64,000 nucleotides of DNA from Poecilobothrus nobilitatus (taxonomy: Eukaryota; Arthropoda; Insecta; Diptera; Dolichopodidae), in the NCBI GenBank assembly GCA_947095535.1, contig OX352772.1:47883445-47947444 (forward strand), read 5' to 3'. The notes below the pieces were generated by a model. It saw only the letters and a program-made list of their open reading frames with translations, was not told where the DNA came from and searched no databases. This document shows positions 60,801-64,000 of the stretch, one piece after another (positions within the stretch are counted from its first letter, which is position 1; every line of letters starts with the position of its first letter). The position numbers were made by a program, and so were the translations under genes.

Positions 60801-62450
60801 AAAAGACATTGTACATAGGGACATTATATATATATATATATATTTTGAGAAGAGATAAAATAAAATATTTTTATTATTTTTTTTTTACATGGAAATTACA
60901 GAACATAACTAAATACCACACAACATCTTATCTATTAATTTAATATTGTATAACTAATTGCATAAAACACTGAATAAGTTTCATGCCAATTGTAGTACTC
61001 ATGACTCCCACTAGTGACTCCCACATTTATTTATCCTGCATACTAGTTATACATTTCAATAATTTTACAATTTCGAAAATATTAAGGGATGTTGTGTTAA
61101 AAAAGGAAATTATATAGATATAATATACTAAAAATTAGGAAAAGATTTAGTTTAGGTGTAGAATTTTTATATTGTTATAGCTATAGACTCTCTGATTAAA
61201 ACACTGATTTCAGAACAAGGTAAACATTGTAAATTAATTGCATCATAGATTGGTGCTTATTTTTAGAATATAATTTTATTTATTTTGTCTACCTACCAGT
61301 CCACTACAAGAGGCGTAATGCATATTAAAACGTAGGAGAGGTCATCCAAAACGTTTGTGAACTGTACATGATTTGAGCCTGCAGTTTTTCGGTTAATAAG
61401 TTATCTTTTCGAAACACTCTCTCACCAAGACTCTCATTTTTACGTCAATATAATATTATGTATGCAGGTATATTAATTAAGTTTAAAATTTAAATTTCTT
61501 TATAAACATTTTGTCATTACGTAAATTGTCCCATTTTACAGCATTGCCACCATATCTAATTTTAGTAAGTTTTTTTTACTAAAGTTACAGGAGTTTTCAG
61601 CAACTTGGATAAAGTTGTATATAGATTTTATTTGCTGAGGATTTTGAATTTATTATTTTTCGGTTTGAAATTAAAATGTAATATTCTTCAATGATATTAT
61701 TTTTTAAAATTAATTTGCTCACGTGATATATATCGAAATTTTATTCTTCGATTTTATGATTCCTTTAATTAAAATGAACATTTTTTTTTTCATTTTAAAA
61801 TTAAACTGTCGGGTTCAATCTGTAACATGATGTGTTTTGTTTTTTTTTTTTTATATTTACAAAGAAATAGAATTAAAAAAAAAAAAAAAAAAAAAGAATT
61901 TTTTAATACCACAATCGTGGAGAATCATCATTTTATTGCTAAAAAAAAAATGACATTTGTATCTTAAGCACATATTTATTTTTTTCTTTTAATTCTTCTT
62001 TTTGTAATGATTTTTTTTTAGTTCTTTATTTTTGTTTTTTTTTGCAATTTTATTTCGCAGTTTTTTTTTTGTTTTATTTTTTTTCGAATTTCGTTGTAAT
62101 CATATGTGGTTAGTTGATTATTTTATTCAACGAAAAATATTTTTTATTATATTATGATTAAAGCGGTCTGTGTTTTTAATTTTTTACTCAATCTATTGTT
62201 TTCTTTTTTTTTTTTTGTGCAATTTTTTTTTTTTTATTTGTTTTTAAGTAAAAAATATTACTTGGACTTTACAATATTATAAAAAGATAAGAAATGCTTA
62301 CAACAAAACCGATGATAAATTGAAAAGAAACAACAAAATATTAAAAAGAAATTCTAATTATATATTTAATAGAGATTATGATAATAACCAAAAACAATAG
62401 TACTTATTTATTAAAAATATTTTTGCATATAAATATATTGCAGAATATTT
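57840..62450. other. AT-rich stretch, no gene seen
   Basis: Repeated acatatgtacat-type palindromic words near 58,850, 59,310 and 59,480; small (taa)n and (ta)n runs (58,462 and 60,827). No protein-like frame and no recognised repeat family. Confidence 0.4.
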
Positions 62451-62454
62451 ATAT

Positions 62455-62737
62455 ATAGGTAATATGTATAAGGGATTCGAAATTAAGGGGGACTTTAGAG
62501 ATGAATTCAAAATCAGGGAATTCGTATTTTACAGAATATTTATATATTATATGCACCTATATACATATGTATGTATTTGCAAGATTATGGATTAGGAGTT
62601 GGATTTAAAATTAGGATATTTCCTTTTTCCAGAATACATATTTATATACATATATGTATATCTATATGCCAGATTTAGAATTTGGAGAAATTTTAAAGTT
62701 GGATACAAAATCACGATTATACGCTTTTTCCAGAATA
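62455..62737. repeat. Minisatellite of the modular element, about 2.5-3 units
   Basis: Units of about 95-105 bp repeat the order ggattYgaaatt / gttggatttaaaattagg / gttggatacaaaatcacg, then cgtattttacagaat / cctttttccagaat / gctttttccagaat and a TA-rich spacer with atatatgtatat. The last unit is interrupted at 62,737 by the MITE that follows. Confidence 0.7.
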
Positions 62738-63650
62738 CAATCTGGTGGATAAGTGAAAAACGATTAACTGAAAAAATCGTTTAAATGAAAAATATTTTGT
62801 GTGAAATATATTAATTTTTCACGTACTTATATCGAAACGCTTAAGTGAAAATTTTTTTTTTTGCTATGACATTTACTACTTATACATACATACATACATA
62901 TTTAATATAATTAGTGTATTTTGAACTCTTCTCGAGGTATGAGGGGTTAAAGATGTTTTTGCGATTTTTCATAAAAAAATCTATAACTTTTGAGCAGCTT
63001 GCTATATATAGGGAGTTAAAAAAAATTGCGTTTTGTAGAGTTACTTGTCAGATTTAATTTTTGTGTACTAATGATTAGATATTAAGTTATGAAGGTTCAA
63101 AATGATTTAAAATGAAAAAATTATGTTTCAAACTCAATTTTCTTTTAAAACACCCTGTATTTGGGTACTTTTTATTGCATATTTCGAAACAGCTTTTCAA
63201 GGCCTATAATTACTACCCAATAATTTTTTCTCTATCTCTAACCGTTTTTGTTTTTGAGGTGTAAAGAATATAAAAATTTGTCTCGACATGCCCAATCATC
63301 CATTTCAAGCAAGACCATCGAGTCGGAACACCCTGTATATTTTCCACTTTATTATTTTTTTTATACTATTAATATATGTTTAAGAAATAAATTTTATGAA
63401 TAGATAAATTGTTATTTTTTGTTCTTTTTATACTATGTTTTGTGATATTAAATTATTTTATTTTTTCCTCAAAATAAAAATGAATTATGTACCAGTAAAA
63501 AATTAATTTCAATTGAATTTTTTTTTCATATAACTGAAAAACCTTTCACTTACGCGTTAGTGAAGAAATTTCACTTACGGATTAAAGGAAAAATGGATAA
63601 GGGAAACAAAAAATTTGTAAAACAATTTTTCACTTATCCGTTTTCGACTG
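62738..63650. mobile_element. TA-flanked MITE (Tc1/mariner-pogo type ends), about 913 bp
   Basis: The left end caatctggtggataagtgaa aaacg and the reverse complement of the right end (cagtcgaaaacggataagtg aaaaattg) match as terminal inverted repeats. Subterminal ttcacttacg / cgcttaagtgaaa words recur on both sides. A TA dinucleotide flanks each end (62,736-62,737 and 63,651-63,652), as expected for Tc1/mariner/pogo target duplication. The host minisatellite unit continues across the insertion (ccagaata ... tataaatacata). No transposase frame is present, so it is non-autonomous. The superfamily is inferred from the TA site and CAGTCGA start only. Confidence 0.72.
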
Positions 63651-63652
63651 TA

Positions 63653-63860
63653 TATAAATACATAATCCTAATTTTGCAATTATCTATAAAATGCTGTATG
63701 TATTCTAAGAAAAATAAGAGAAAAAAAATTAAAGACAAATAATTAAATAATTAAATTGAAAAAAAAAAATAAAATAAAAAAACCAGATTTTTCAAAACGA
63801 GATTTTGAAAAAACATGATTTTGTAAAAACAAGATTTTGAAAAACGATATTTTGTACCAG
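63653..63860. repeat. Modular element continued: minisatellite end and a short-unit array
   Basis: After the MITE comes the rest of a minisatellite unit (taatcctaattttgcaatta, ctataaaatgctg, ttctaagaaaaa), an A-rich linker, and at 63,784-63,857 a tandem array of about four units of 15-18 bp (aacgagattttgaaaa, acatgattttgtaaaa, acaagattttgaaaa, acgatattttg). Confidence 0.65.
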
Positions 63861-64000
63861 ACCGATGTGTACCTAATTAATTAATATTTTATGACAAAAA
63901 TTAAACTTTTTTTTTGTGGTTAAAAGTTTTGATCCGGGTCTTTTGTTTAATTACAAAGTCAAATTCATATTATTATAGTGTTAAACTAATTTAATGTCTT
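63861..64000. other. AT-rich end of window
   Basis: Nothing recognised. Confidence 0.4.

Noticed and set aside
1..64000. CRISPR array, bacterial operons, phage or plasmid features
   Set aside because: All confident genes are eukaryotic and spliced or insect-like; the tandem repeats have no regular spacers with unique sequence.

Overview
The window reads as nuclear DNA of an insect, most probably a fly (Diptera). It is strongly AT-rich, full of homopolymer and TA runs, and its genes have short AT-rich introns with GT-AG junctions. The order is inferred from how closely the Ranbp16/exportin-7, crammer and MED28 products resemble what I know of the fly proteins; species cannot be fixed from the sequence.

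Layout. (1) 1-9,600 is repeat-dominated: AATCC-type arrays, a tandem repeat with units of roughly 400-460 bp, tRNA-derived SINEs (including a tandem pair) and a LINE remnant. (2) 9,624-10,838 (minus) holds a complete Merlin/IS1595-type (ISXO2-like) transposase gene that can be spliced into an uninterrupted reading frame of 324 codons, with an inverted-repeat element just upstream. (3) 12,600-24,700 is a compact block of four host genes: MED28 (+), a crammer-like cysteine protease inhibitor (-, convergent with MED28), the SUMO E2 enzyme Ubc9 (+) and exportin-7/Ranbp16 (+, 23 coding exons, 1,086 aa reconstructed with every exon phase agreeing). (4) 24,705-64,000 has no recognisable host coding exon. 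It contains hairpin MITEs, more SINE copies of three families, degenerate 3' ends of non-LTR retrotransposons, several members of a modular 'AATCC array plus minisatellite' element, and a TA-flanked MITE nested inside one of those members.

How the genes relate. The four host genes belong to separate cell functions (transcription, protease control, SUMO conjugation, nuclear transport). Three have single-exon coding regions, while exportin-7 has 22 introns. Ubc9 and exportin-7 both act in SUMO/Ran-linked nuclear processes, but their adjacency is not evidence of joint regulation. The repeat classes share pieces across the window, which allows some insertion order to be read. The best candidate for something undescribed is the modular array/minisatellite element family (copies near 1, 8.7, 30.0, 35.9, 46.0, 48.1, 53.9 and 62.5 kb).
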